DNA from: AWTP1-13 sp050248715
GTDB taxonomy: Bacteria; Pseudomonadota; Alphaproteobacteria; Rhizobiales; Hyphomicrobiaceae
Reading direction: 5' to 3'
Length of the DNA stretch: 64,000 nucleotides
NCBI GenBank assembly: GCA_050248715.1
Contig: JBFWRV010000025.1
Coordinates: 1 to 64,000 of the forward strand
The position numbers were made by a program, and so were the translations under genes. Numbering within the stretch: position 1 is the first letter of the stretch; every line of letters starts with the position of its first letter. The notes beneath the pieces were generated by a model. It had not been told where the DNA came from, ran no database searches, and saw only the letters and a list, made by a program, of their open reading frames with translations. Shown here piece by piece: positions 1 through 8,080 of this stretch.

Positions 1-2
1 GG

Positions 3-398
3 GTCGCCAGGGCCGGGTATGAGCACGCGGTAGAGTATGCCCAGCAGCGAAAGACGTTCGGCAAGACGATCAATGAGTATCAGGCCATCCAGATGAAGCT
101 GGCCCAGATGCTGATCGACGTGACCAGCGCCCGCCTGCACGTGTACGGCGCCGCCGAGAAGCTTGACTCGGGCCAACCGGCGCATCTGGAGGCCTCGATG
201 GCCAAGGTGGTGGCCAGCGAGGCCGCCGTGAGCGTGACCGACCAAGCCATGCGCATCTTCGCCGGCCAGGGTTACATGAACGAGACGCCGGCGCAGCGGT
301 TCTTCCGCGATGCGCGCCTCTACCCGATCAGCGAGGGCACCAACGAGATCCAGATGCGCACGATCGCCCGCATGGCCGGGATCGCCCAGAAAGGGTGA
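3..398 (+). CDS. acyl-CoA dehydrogenase, C-terminal part (gene starts before the window)
   Basis: The open frame enters from the left edge and ends at 398, so only about 131 C-terminal residues are visible. They form the flavin-binding helical C-terminal domain of an acyl-CoA dehydrogenase: QRKTFGK near the start, the Q-G-YMNE loop, and the ending ISEGTNEIQ, whose first Glu corresponds to the catalytic base in many family members. The enzyme would introduce the alpha,beta double bond into an acyl-CoA and pass electrons to ETF. The stop overlaps a possible GTG start of the biotin carboxylase, so the genes are very likely cotranscribed. This suggests catabolism of a branched or methyl-substituted acyl-CoA (leucine-like or terpenoid-like pathway). 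The substrate cannot be read from the fragment. Confidence 0.93.
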   Translation, partial: VARAGYEHAVEYAQQRKTFGKTINEYQAIQMKLAQMLIDVTSARLHVYGAAEKLDSGQPAHLEASMAKVVASEAAVSVTDQAMRIFAGQGYMNETPAQRFFRDARLYPISEGTNEIQMRTIARMAGIAQKG

Positions 399-406
399 CA
401 GTAGGC

Positions 407-1762
407 ATGCTGCGCAAGGTGCTCGTTGCCAATCGCGGTGCCGTGGCGGCGCGGGTCATCCGGGCCCTGGCGCACATGAACGTCGCATCCGTCGCCGTGT
501 ACTCGGACGCCGACCGCGATGCGCCCTACCTGGAGATGGCGAGCGAGGCCCGCCGGATTGGCCCGGCGCCGGCCGACGAGTCCTATCTCAACCAGGAGGC
601 GCTGCTCGCCTGCCTGGAGGCCAGTGGTGCCGACGCCCTGCATCCAGGATACGGCTTCCTGTCGGAGAACGCCGCGTTTGCCTGCTGCGTGGTCGAGGCT
701 GGGGCCGCGTTCATCGGTCCGTCGCCATCCTGGATCGAGGATATGGGCAACAAGGTCAACGCCCGCGCGGTTGCCGCCCGCTACGGCCTGCCGCTGATGC
801 CGGGATCCGGCGCGCTCGAGCCCGGCCCAGCCCTGTTGGAGACGGGGCGGCGCATCGGCTTTCCCGTGCTGGTAAAGGCCGCGGGCGGCGGCGGCGGCAT
901 CGGCATGCTGCCCGCGCACAGCGAGGAGGAGCTGCTGCCTGCGGCCGAGCGCGCCGGCACGCTGGCGCGACGGTTCTTCGGTTCCGGACTGATCTACCTG
1001 GAGCGCCTCCTCGACCGGCCCCGGCACATCGAGATCCAGATACTGGGCGATAGGCACGGTAACGCCATGCACGTATTTGAGCGCGAATGCTCGATCCAGC
1101 GGCGCCACCAGAAGGTGATCGAGGAGGCGCCGGCGCCGGGCCTCGCCAGGGACCGCATCGACGGCCTTGCGGCATCTACCGCGACCAAGCTGGCCGCGGG
1201 CGGCTACGACAGCCTCGGCACGGTCGAGATGCTCATGGACGCCAACGGCAATTTCAGCTTTCTCGAGATGAACACGAGGCTCCAGGTCGAGCACGGCGTG
1301 ACCGAGGAGATCACGGGCCTCGACCTGGTGCAGGCTCAGATTCGCGCTGCGGCCGGGGAACGGCTGAGCCAGATCGTCGCTGTTCCGGCCGCAATCAGCG
1401 GGCACGCCATCCAGGCGCGGATCTACGCGGAGGACCCGGTGCGGTTTCTCCCCTCACCCGGGCGGCTGGAGGTGTTCTGCCCGCCGGCGTGCGGCGCGCG
1501 TGTGGAAACGGGCTACCGGGAAGGTATGGACGTCACGCCCCACTACGATCCGCTCCTGGCCAAGGTGATCGTGCACCGGTCCGACCGAGAGCAGGCCCGG
1601 GTAGCGCTAATGGAGGCCCTGCAGCAGTTTGCGGTTGCGGGCGTGAAGACGAACATTGCGGCGCTGTTGAAGGTGCTGGACTGCGATGAGTTCAAAGCCG
1701 GCAGGGCCGACACGCAGTTCTTGAGCAGAGGCGTGGCCAAGAAGGGCGGTGATGCCCGGTGA
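407..1762 (+). CDS. biotin carboxylase subunit of an acyl-CoA carboxylase
   Basis: About 451 residues, the normal length for a stand-alone biotin carboxylase. The enzyme carboxylates biotin on the carrier protein using ATP and bicarbonate. Visible in order: the N-terminal KVLVANRG motif, the ATP-grasp glycine loop KAAGGGGGIGM (about residues 158-168), ECSIQRRHQK, and EMNTRLQVEH before the C-terminal domain. The loop reads IGM where E. coli AccC has RGM, and EHGVTE replaces the usual EHPVTE; both are worth noting in an otherwise canonical protein. A GTG at 395 overlapping the upstream stop is an alternative start; ATG 407 gives the family-typical N-terminus. The carrier gene follows with a short overlap. 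No carboxyltransferase is visible, so the acyl-CoA substrate is unknown. Confidence 0.93.
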   Translation: MLRKVLVANRGAVAARVIRALAHMNVASVAVYSDADRDAPYLEMASEARRIGPAPADESYLNQEALLACLEASGADALHPGYGFLSENAAFACCVVEAGAAFIGPSPSWIEDMGNKVNARAVAARYGLPLMPGSGALEPGPALLETGRRIGFPVLVKAAGGGGGIGMLPAHSEEELLPAAERAGTLARRFFGSGLIYLERLLDRPRHIEIQILGDRHGNAMHVFERECSIQRRHQKVIEEAPAPGLARDRIDGLAASTATKLAAGGYDSLGTVEMLMDANGNFSFLEMNTRLQVEHGVTEEITGLDLVQAQIRAAAGERLSQIVAVPAAISGHAIQARIYAEDPVRFLPSPGRLEVFCPPACGARVETGYREGMDVTPHYDPLLAKVIVHRSDREQARVALMEALQQFAVAGVKTNIAALLKVLDCDEFKAGRADTQFLSRGVAKKGGDAR

Positions 1763-1782
1763 GAAAAGTAGCGAGGCTGGTT

Positions 1783-2004
1783 GTGGCAGACATCGAATTG
1801 AAGACGGAAGTGACCGGATCAGTCTGGAAAATCGTCGCCGCCGTGGGGCAGAAGCTGGAGGACGGTGACACCGTGATGATCATCGAATCGATGAAGATGG
1901 AGATACCGGTCATCGCCGAGACGGGCGGCACCATCAGCCGACTGCTGGTGGAGGAGAAGACGCCGGTCAGCGAAGGCCAGACCGTTGCCATCCTTGTCGG
2001 GTAG
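1783..2004 (+). CDS. small biotinyl carrier protein (biotin/lipoyl attachment domain)
   Basis: A 73-residue protein consisting of just one biotinyl domain. The motif ESMKME places the biotin-accepting lysine at residue 38, followed by the glycine-containing second half (ETGGTI) typical of the beta-hairpin pair. It is the partner of the biotin carboxylase directly upstream and would carry carboxybiotin to a carboxyltransferase not seen here. The frame is open from a GTG at 1759 that overlaps the previous stop by four bases. The GTG at 1783 is preferred because a GAGG lies seven bases upstream and the resulting N-terminus starts directly with the domain. Full-length AccB proteins are about twice as long, so this is the short type found in secondary acyl-CoA or related carboxylase operons. 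Confidence 0.88.
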   Translation: MADIELKTEVTGSVWKIVAAVGQKLEDGDTVMIIESMKMEIPVIAETGGTISRLLVEEKTPVSEGQTVAILVG

Positions 2005-2185
2005 CGGCGCGGCCGCACATCGTGCGACGACGGAACAGCGGGCATAGCCGATCCGGCGAGGAGCCGTGCTGCCCGGCATGACAAGGAAGGAGTCGCGTGG
2101 CCCTGCGAGCGGGCCGGCCTGAGTTCTGGACGTGAACTTTCAGGAAATGTCCATTCGGCCCGATCCGGAACGTTGATGTTGACCT

Positions 2186-2374
2186 GTTCTCCTCCTCGAG
2201 CTGGCGCAGCCGCTTCATCTCCGACGGCATCAGCCCGCCGTACGTCTGGCGCCAGCGATAGTACGTTTGGATCGAGATCCCCGCTTTGCGGCACGTGTCC
2301 TCGACCGACACCCCGTCGTCGGCCTGCTTCAGGATGAACGCGATCTGCTGCTCGGTGAACTTCGACTTCCGCAT
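2186..2374 (-). pseudogene. IS3-family transposase OrfA remnant
   Basis: On the minus strand the frame starting at 2374 reads MRKSKFTEQQIAFILKQA and continues with the helix-turn-helix of an IS3-group OrfA (GISIQTYYRWRQTYGG), ending with the leucine-zipper start LRQLEEEN. After about 63 residues the similarity stops abruptly and the frame runs on into unrelated sequence until 1967. OrfA proteins of this type are about 85-100 residues, and no OrfB (DDE transposase) is found downstream, so this is a truncated, non-functional fragment. It marks a former insertion between the carboxylase operon and the 2H phosphoesterase gene. Clear terminal inverted repeats were not identified. Confidence 0.8.
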
Positions 2375-2758
2375 CGGCGAGCTCCCTCATAGCCACCCGA
2401 ATCAGACGCCGATTTTCTCACATTGGATGGTCCAGTTTGCCGGGCTCAGCACACCACTTCCGTTCGGTGCGATCAACGGACCCGCGGGGGCAGCAACCTG
2501 ACCTCCGATCTCATCTGCTTCGTGTGGAGCGACGTGGCGCAGAAGTGCCGCCGTCGATCCCCTGGTTTTGCCTGATTTCTGAGCTTCGGCCCGGGTGCTA
2601 GGCCTTGACAGCAACGTCGCTTGCTTGATGCGACGGCTGGGCCACCGGACGGTGGTCGGCAGGGTGCCGGCAGTCAAATTATTGCCCCCTGTCGCGCTCC
2701 GCAGCGAATACGCAGCAGATCATTTCGCCAGGTTGGCCACAATGATGTGGAGGATTGC
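2375..2758. other. intergenic stretch without a supported gene
   Basis: About 380 bases between the IS remnant and the 2H phosphoesterase. Short open frames on both strands have no recognisable family, ribosome site or consistent codon bias. It holds one copy of a short repeat (2445-2470) that recurs at 3649-3675, and a TTGACA hexamer at 2605-2610 without a convincing -10 partner. Best read as insertion-element debris and leader sequence. Confidence 0.5.
2445..2470 (+). repeat. short dispersed repeat, copy 1
   Basis: The core CCACTTCCGTTYGGTGC occurs here and again at 3649-3675, each preceded by CTCAGC. The two copies flank the 2H phosphoesterase gene in the same orientation. They may be debris of one mobile element; two partial copies are not enough to define it. 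Confidence 0.4.
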
Positions 2759-3511
2759 ATGCAACGATCCCTAGCGGGTTTCGCCGTGCTCAGCTTCAGT
2801 CTCGTCGCTTCGCTGCCGGCGAGCGCGCAGACCGTCGGCACTGGTGGGCCGGGCCCAGTCACGGCCATCGACATCGTGCTTGAGCCCGATGCGACGATGG
2901 TCAAGCACGCCGAGGCCGCCAACCAGCGCCTACTCAAGGATTTCCCCAAAGGCTTCGCCTTGGACAAGACGCATCACCCGCACATCTCGTGTCTGCAGCG
3001 GTACGTCAGAACCGCGGACCTCAACGAGGTCTACGAGGCCGTCGCCAAAGTGCTGGCGGAGGAGAAGCCGACCACCTGGAAGCTGAAGGCATACAAATAC
3101 TACTACATACCCTGGAAGGAGACCGGTCTTGCCGGGATCGTGATTGAGCCCACCGCCGACCTCATCAGATACCAGCAGAAGCTGATTGATGCCGTCGCAC
3201 CGTTCACCGTAAAGACGGGCACCGCGGCGGCGTTCGTCACCACAAAGGAAGATCCCGACATCAATCAACCGACTATTGATTACGTCGCGAGCTTCGTGCC
3301 GGATGAAACAGGCAACAAGTTCAACCCGCACGTGACGATCGGCCTTGCCGACCAGGACTACCTGAAGAAGATGCTCGACGAGAAGTTCGAGTCGTTCAAC
3401 TTCTCGCCCGTAGGAGCATCGGTATTCCATCTCGGGAACTTCGGAACGGCGCGCACCCGGCTCAAGAATTGGGAGCTGAGGCCTGAAGCAGGTTCGCGGG
3501 CACTGCAATGA
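2759..3511 (+). CDS. exported 2H phosphoesterase (2'-5' RNA ligase-like) family protein
   Basis: A 250-residue protein with a Sec signal peptide (hydrophobic run ending ASA-Q near residue 23) and the two hallmark H-x-S/T motifs of 2H phosphoesterases: PHIS with H75/S77 and PHVT with H191/T193. Family members hydrolyse or form 2',3'- or 2',5'-cyclic phosphodiester bonds in RNA or nucleotides; an exported version would act in the periplasm, and its substrate is unknown. The start at 2759 is chosen because GGAGGA lies five bases upstream and the signal peptide begins there; the longer frame from 2621 has no such support. The gene looks less GC-biased than its neighbours (the tyrosine run near 3095 uses TAC/TAT freely) and sits between IS debris and a broken gene, hinting at transfer. 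Confidence 0.8.
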   Translation: MQRSLAGFAVLSFSLVASLPASAQTVGTGGPGPVTAIDIVLEPDATMVKHAEAANQRLLKDFPKGFALDKTHHPHISCLQRYVRTADLNEVYEAVAKVLAEEKPTTWKLKAYKYYYIPWKETGLAGIVIEPTADLIRYQQKLIDAVAPFTVKTGTAAAFVTTKEDPDINQPTIDYVASFVPDETGNKFNPHVTIGLADQDYLKKMLDEKFESFNFSPVGASVFHLGNFGTARTRLKNWELRPEAGSRALQ

Positions 3512-3648
3512 GCGGGCCCAGCAGCTGCTGACCCTGCAAGTCCGGCCGGGATCGGAGCGGTAGGAGCTGTCGGCTCCAGGTCGAGAGCGGGTTTGGCAGG
3601 CTTGCCGCCGGAACGCCCGTTCGTATTTCGACAACAGCAGAACTCACG

Positions 3649-3675
3649 CTCAGCCGGCCACTTCCGTTTGGTGCC
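3649..3675 (+). repeat. short dispersed repeat, copy 2
   Basis: Second copy of the CTCAGC...CCACTTCCGTTTGGTGC repeat seen at 2445-2470, lying just downstream of the 2H phosphoesterase gene and next to the end of the damaged amidohydrolase. Confidence 0.4.
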
Positions 3676-3704
3676 AGGCAAATGTCTTTGCGGGTCGAGC
3701 CAGC

Positions 3705-4352
3705 CTATTTGCTGGTGCCGTCCAGATAGTCGAAAGCAAGGTGGAGCATAGACCTCAAGCCGATCATCAGCCCAGCCTCGTCGATCCGGAACCGCGGCGA
3801 GTGGTTCGGTGCGGCCCTCAGCGGAGGCGTGTCGGGCGCGGTGACGCCAACGAAGAAATACAGACCTGGCACCTGTCGGGCAAAGAACGAAAAGTCCTCC
3901 GAGCCAGTGACGCGAGGCGCCTCCAACAACCTGCCGGTGCCCGTGGCGCGCTTGAGAGTCGGGACCATGCGCTGTGTCAGTGGGATATTGTTCACCACCG
4001 GGATATACCCATCCATTCTCCACTCGACTTCGGCCTCGGCACCGCCGCTCTTGGGGCCTGGTTTGCCGCCTTTGAGAATGGCGACGACGCCCGTCTTCGC
4101 CACCTTCTCGTGCACCTCGTAACCGAGCCGCTTCAGATGCTCCGCCACGAGCGATGATGTTCGCACCTCTCGATTGCCCAGCTCGGGGTTCTGGTGGATA
4201 TCGCGCCTCCGCGCGATCATTTGGCCCTCGATCGCCTTGGCCTCTCGCTCTATCGTATCGGCTACGCCCTGACCTGCAGCCGATAGCGTAGCCGCGGCAA
4301 GGAAGGCGGCTGTCACGAGGCCGAGCTTTCCGAAAGTGCGGGCAAGGTTCAC
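3705..4352 (-). pseudogene. M20-family amidohydrolase with a large internal in-frame deletion
   Basis: The N-terminal part has a signal peptide and the family sequence RRDIHQNPELGNRE up to VAILKGGKPGP. The C-terminal part has PTLKRATG, TGSEDFSFFARQVPG and NHSPRFRIDE. Both are typical of M20/M40 metal-dependent amidohydrolases. The centre is missing: the frame jumps at about 4052 from KPGP straight to SGGAEAEVE, skipping the region that normally carries the ALRADMDALP and HACGHD metal ligands and the dimerisation domain. At 215 residues it is about half the usual 430. It therefore cannot bind the binuclear metal centre and is called a pseudogene despite having no stop or frameshift. The start is GTG 4352 with GGGAGA eight bases upstream. 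An assembly collapse is the main alternative. Confidence 0.75.
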
Positions 4353-4643
4353 GGCATTTCTCCCAAAGTGCCACCCTCGTGCCGGGATGTCCGTTTCCGC
4401 CCAACTACCGAGGCAGCTGTATAAAACGCCGAAATTTCCAGCTGGGAGGCAGCATTGCCGGTGCTTCGCCATCCGTCGCGACAAGCTCGTTGCCAACGAC
4501 ATCGCGTCGCCCGGCCCCGCATCGATCCGCGCCCGGTTGCGCTTTCATGAGCCCACGGCATAGTTGGCAAACGGGGCTATGCGGCAGAACCGCGGGGTTG
4601 AGCGAAGCGGCAAGCTACAAGCGCACCGCTCCGCCCAACACGC

Positions 4644-4904
4644 TCAAGCGCGCTTGAGCAATCCCACGACGAACAGGACAATAATGGCGCCGATCGCCGC
4701 ATTGATGACCTCGGCGACGTAGGTGCCGCCGATGTAGATGCCAAGGCCGGGCAGCAGCCAACCGGCAACGAACGCGCCGACGATGCCCACGATGATGTTG
4801 CCTATCAGGCCGAACCCACCCCCACGCATGAGCTGGCCGGCCAGCCAACCTGCGATCGCACCGATGATGAGAAAGATGATGAGAGCCTGAGCGTCCATTC
4901 GCAT
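4644..4904 (-). CDS. GlsB/YeaQ/YmgE-family small membrane protein
   Basis: An 86-residue, very hydrophobic protein with three predicted membrane segments and the family's glycine pattern (IIGAIAGWLAGQ, GNIIVGIVGAFVAGWL). The family is called transglycosylase-associated by old annotation but is really a small inner-membrane stress protein of unclear function. Start ATG 4904 has AGGAG seven bases upstream; an internal ATG at 4898 also exists. The open frame extends far upstream without support. No GGAAC/CGTT-type stress promoter was found in the upstream 200 bases. Confidence 0.85.
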   Translation of the reverse strand: MRMDAQALIIFLIIGAIAGWLAGQLMRGGGFGLIGNIIVGIVGAFVAGWLLPGLGIYIGGTYVAEVINAAIGAIIVLFVVGLLKRA

Positions 4905-5181
4905 GACGTCGCTCCTTCCCCATGGGCCGCAAGCATGTTGGGTCGCCCTGGCGCCAGGCGGCCCGCTTGACTGGCGCCGGGGCGGCTCCGCGATTCGTGA
5001 GGTTATCGCTTTTGCTTGGGCCCTACCACAACAGCGACGACGTCGGAGGGATAACGTGTTGCAGTACCGCACACTTCTGCGCTGCAGCATCCTGGCGTCC
5101 ATGCTAGGGTTTTGCGGCAGGTCGAAGGGCTGATGCCCCGGGGACAGCGGCACTGCGCCATAGGCAGGGGGAGAGATTGTC

Positions 5182-5442
5182 ATGGACCCAGTTGCGACCG
5201 CGTTGGTGCTCGCCGGCTTGGTGCTGCTCGGCTTCGTCCTATTTGTCCTGGTCTTCCGCTGGGTCTGGAACCGCACCGTACCGGCCGTGTTCGGTCTGCG
5301 GGAGATCACCTTCTGGCAGGCCGTCGGCCTCCTGTTCCTCGCCACGGTTCTGACCGGCGGGCATCGCGTCGTCACCACCGATATCACCAACCTGCCGAAG
5401 CGACTGGGGCCGTCGCCGGTGACGCTGGTGCCGAACGGTTGA
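5182..5442 (+). CDS. hypothetical small membrane protein
   Basis: An 86-residue protein with one strong N-terminal transmembrane segment (residues about 6-27) followed by a basic-aromatic stretch (FRWVWNRTVPAVFGLREI) and a second weaker hydrophobic segment (WQAVGLLFLATVL). AGGGGGAGA lies about eight bases upstream of the ATG. I do not recognise a named family. It is followed after 25 bases by the CoA-transferase gene, so it may share that transcript. Confidence 0.65.
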   Translation: MDPVATALVLAGLVLLGFVLFVLVFRWVWNRTVPAVFGLREITFWQAVGLLFLATVLTGGHRVVTTDITNLPKRLGPSPVTLVPNG

Positions 5443-5467
5443 TTTCTTGTCACGGGAAGGAGGGCAA

Positions 5468-6652
5468 ATGCCAGGCGTGCTCGAAGGCATCCGGGTGCTC
5501 GATTTCGGGCGCTATATCGCCGGACCCTATTGTGGAGCCTTGCTCGCCGAGCAGGGCGCCGAGGTGATCCGCATCGAGAAGCGGCAGGGCAGCGAGGACC
5601 GCTATCAGGCGCCGGTGGCCGCGACGGGTGAGGGCGCGCTCTTCCTGCAGATGAACCGCAACAAGCTCGGGCTGACCCTCGATCCGATGCTGCCCGAAGG
5701 GCAGGAGGTCGTGCGCAGGCTCGTCGCCACTGCCGACGTCGTCGTCGCCAACCTTCCCCCGCAGACGCTCGAGGCAATGAAGCTCGACTATGCGAGCCTG
5801 AAGGCGGTCAAGCCGGACATCATCCTCACCACGGTCACGGCCTACGGTCGTGGTGGACCCTACAGCGAGCGGGTGGGTTTCGACGGCATCGGCCAGGTCA
5901 TGTCGGGTGCCGTCTACATGACGGGCACCGAGGATCAACCCTATCGCGCGCAGGTTCCCTGGGTGGATTTCGGCACGGCGCTGCACTGCGCCTTCGGCAC
6001 CATGGCTGCGCTGATGGCGCGCAAGGTCACCGGCAAGGGGCAGTGGGTGGAGGGCGCTCTGCTCGCCACTGCGGTCACGCTCGGCAACGCGCTTCTGATC
6101 GAGCAGGCCGTGATTGCGCCCAACCGCGTGCCGACAGGCAACCGGGGGCAGACGGCGGCGCCGGTCGACATCTTCCGCACCAAGGACGGCTGGATCCTGG
6201 CGCAGGTCATCGGCGATCCCCTCTATCGGCGCTGGGCCAGGCTGATGGGCGAGGAGCACTGGCTCACCGATCCGCGCTTCAAGGATGACATCTCCCGCGG
6301 CGACAACGGCGAGGTCATCAGCGAACGCATGGGCCGCTGGTGCGCCGAGCGGACGACGGCGGAGGCCCTGGAGATCCTGGCCAAGGCCAAGATTCCCTCC
6401 GGCCCCGTGCTGAAGCCGCAGCAGACGCTCGATGATCCCCACATCAAGGCGATGGGCTTCTTCCAGCCGATCGAGTTTCCGGGCGTGCCCAAGCCGGCGC
6501 CGATCGCCAAGGTCCCGGTCTGGCTGTCGGAGACGCCTGGCTCGATCCGCCGGCGCGCACCGACGCTCGGCGAGCACACCAACCAGATCCTGGCCGAGCT
6601 CGGCTACGACAAGAAGGCGATCGCCAAGCTGCGCGACAAGGGCGTGATCTAG
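5468..6652 (+). CDS. class III (CaiB/BaiF-type) CoA-transferase
   Basis: A 394-residue protein of the family III CoA-transferases, which move CoA between carboxylic acids through an aspartyl-CoA anhydride. The N-terminal RVLDFGRYIAGPYCG and the segment VPWVDFGTAL, which places the expected catalytic Asp at residue 167, are clear. ATG 5468 has AAGGAGGG a few bases upstream and is preferred over 5447. It does not carry the GGGGQP glycine loop of formyl-CoA transferase, so oxalate is unlikely as a substrate. An acyl-CoA dehydrogenase follows after a GC-rich palindrome, consistent with an activation-plus-dehydrogenation pair. The true acid is unknown. Confidence 0.9.
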   Translation: MPGVLEGIRVLDFGRYIAGPYCGALLAEQGAEVIRIEKRQGSEDRYQAPVAATGEGALFLQMNRNKLGLTLDPMLPEGQEVVRRLVATADVVVANLPPQTLEAMKLDYASLKAVKPDIILTTVTAYGRGGPYSERVGFDGIGQVMSGAVYMTGTEDQPYRAQVPWVDFGTALHCAFGTMAALMARKVTGKGQWVEGALLATAVTLGNALLIEQAVIAPNRVPTGNRGQTAAPVDIFRTKDGWILAQVIGDPLYRRWARLMGEEHWLTDPRFKDDISRGDNGEVISERMGRWCAERTTAEALEILAKAKIPSGPVLKPQQTLDDPHIKAMGFFQPIEFPGVPKPAPIAKVPVWLSETPGSIRRRAPTLGEHTNQILAELGYDKKAIAKLRDKGVI

Positions 6653-6677
6653 GAAGCCCGAGGTCTGTTTCCTGGCA

Positions 6678-6715
6678 CCCCCACCCCCGCCCCCTCCCCG
6701 CAAGGGGGAGGGGAG
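6678..6715. repeat. C-rich/G-rich palindrome (repeat family C)
   Basis: A run of CCCCC blocks followed by CCCTCCCCGCAAGGGGGAGG. It can fold into a strong hairpin with a GCAA-like loop. A near-identical copy lies at 45942-45982 and a shorter one at 48466-48500. It sits between the CoA-transferase and acyl-CoA dehydrogenase genes and may act as an mRNA-stabilising or partial termination structure. Confidence 0.6.
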
Positions 6716-6742
6716 TACCGCTCAACGACAGGCCGGGCACGC

Positions 6743-7903
6743 ATGACCGAACCGATTGCCGCAGACAGTTTTCCCTACCTCGGCGAGGAGCACACGATGC
6801 TCCGCCACACGCTGCGGCGCTTCATCGCCGACCGCGTGCAGCCCTTCGCCGACGCCTGGGAGCAGCAGGGCTTCGTGCCGCGCGAGACCTTGCGCGAGAT
6901 GGGCGCGCTCGGCCTCTTCGGCATGCGCTACGCACCCGAATATGGCGGCAGCGGCCTCGATACGCTCGCCAACGCCGTGCTCGCCGAGGAGCTGGGGCGC
7001 TCGACGTACGGGGGCTTCGCCGTCACGGTGCTCGTGCACACCGACATGGCCTCGCCGCATCTCTACAACGCCGGCACGCGCGAGCAGCTCGAGCGCTGGA
7101 TGCCCGACATCACCGCCGGCCGCAGGATCACCGCTGTCGCCATGACGGAAGCCGATGCCGGCTCCGACCTCGCCTCCATGCGCACCAGCGCCCGCAAGGT
7201 CGACGGCGGCTACGTTATCAACGGCGCCAAGATGTTCATCACCAACGGCGTGCACGGCGACCTCACTTTCGTCGCTGCCAAGTCGGGCGAGTCGGGCCGC
7301 AACCGGCAGATGACGATGTTCGCCGTGGAGAAGGGAACACCCGGCTTCCGAGTAGCCCGCGCGCTCAAGAAGCAGGGGTGGCTCTCGAGCGACACGGCCG
7401 AGCTGGTGTTCGAGGACTGCTTCGTGCCGGAGGCGAACCTGCTGGGCCAGGAGGGCCAGGGCTTCTATGCGCTGGTCAAGAACCTGCAGAACGAGCGCAT
7501 CGTGCTATCGGCCCAGGCGCTGGGCGAGGCCATGAAGGCGATCGAGCTGACGCTCGACTGGGTCAAGCAGCGCCGCGCGTTCGGGGCACCGCTGTGGGAC
7601 AAGCAGGTGATCCGGCAGCGGCTGTCGATGCGGCTTGCCGAGGTCGAGGCGGCGCGCGCGCTCCTCTACAACACGGCCTGGCGCGACACGCGCAACGAGA
7701 ACGTCGTCAAAGAGGTGTCGATGCTGAAGGCGCTGGCGGGCACGCTCGTCAACGCCGTTATGTACGACTGCCTGCAGTTCCACGGCGGTATGGGCTACAT
7801 GCGCGAGAGTGCGATCGAGCGCATGGCCCGCGACGCGCGCGTGCAGGCGATCGGCGGCGGCGCCACCGAGGTGATGCTGGACGAGGTGGCGAAGCGGATT
7901 TGA
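6743..7903 (+). CDS. acyl-CoA dehydrogenase
   Basis: A 386-residue, full-length acyl-CoA dehydrogenase: N-terminal helical domain (EEHTMLRHTLRRFI), middle beta domain with MTEADAGSDLASM and GAKMFITNG, and C-terminal domain with RRAFGAPLWDKQ, QFHGGMGYMRE and IGGGATEVM, where the Glu is at the usual catalytic position. It would oxidise an acyl-CoA to the enoyl-CoA using FAD and reduce ETF. It is 90 bases downstream of a class III CoA-transferase on the same strand and probably acts on the CoA ester that enzyme makes. The chain length or branching of the substrate cannot be inferred. Confidence 0.92.
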   Translation: MTEPIAADSFPYLGEEHTMLRHTLRRFIADRVQPFADAWEQQGFVPRETLREMGALGLFGMRYAPEYGGSGLDTLANAVLAEELGRSTYGGFAVTVLVHTDMASPHLYNAGTREQLERWMPDITAGRRITAVAMTEADAGSDLASMRTSARKVDGGYVINGAKMFITNGVHGDLTFVAAKSGESGRNRQMTMFAVEKGTPGFRVARALKKQGWLSSDTAELVFEDCFVPEANLLGQEGQGFYALVKNLQNERIVLSAQALGEAMKAIELTLDWVKQRRAFGAPLWDKQVIRQRLSMRLAEVEAARALLYNTAWRDTRNENVVKEVSMLKALAGTLVNAVMYDCLQFHGGMGYMRESAIERMARDARVQAIGGGATEVMLDEVAKRI

Positions 7904-7938
7904 GCGCGGTGGATTCGTGACGCTGAAAGCCTGCCAGT

Positions 7939-8048
7939 TGTCATGCCGGCCGAGGGCGACAGCCCGAGAGCCGGCGCCCAGGGGGTCAGCAGGCTGCGCG
8001 CAGCTCTGGGTTCCGGATATTTCGCTGACGCGAAATTCCGGAATGACA
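7939..8048. repeat. intergenic mosaic palindrome (repeat family A, copy A1)
   Basis: About 110 bp with ends TGTCAT and ATGACA. The right half carries GGATATTTCGC and GCGAAATTCC as an inverted pair, and the inner edges carry GCCCAGGG/CTCTGGGTT. It lies between convergent genes (acyl-CoA dehydrogenase and tctB). The same architecture recurs at 18361, 20507, 36270, 42499, 50676 and 62942. Confidence 0.75.
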
Positions 8049-8080
8049 ACGAAGGTCCTTAGCCTTTGCGCGTGATGGTA

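Noticed and set aside
2605..2640. TTGACA hexamer as a promoter for the 2H phosphoesterase
   Set aside because: No acceptable -10 element follows at 16-18 bases, and single hexamers are expected by chance.
4905..5777. Long upstream extension of the GlsB-like gene on the minus strand
   Set aside because: The extension is antisense to real plus-strand genes and has no homology. A Met with a good ribosome site exists at 4904.
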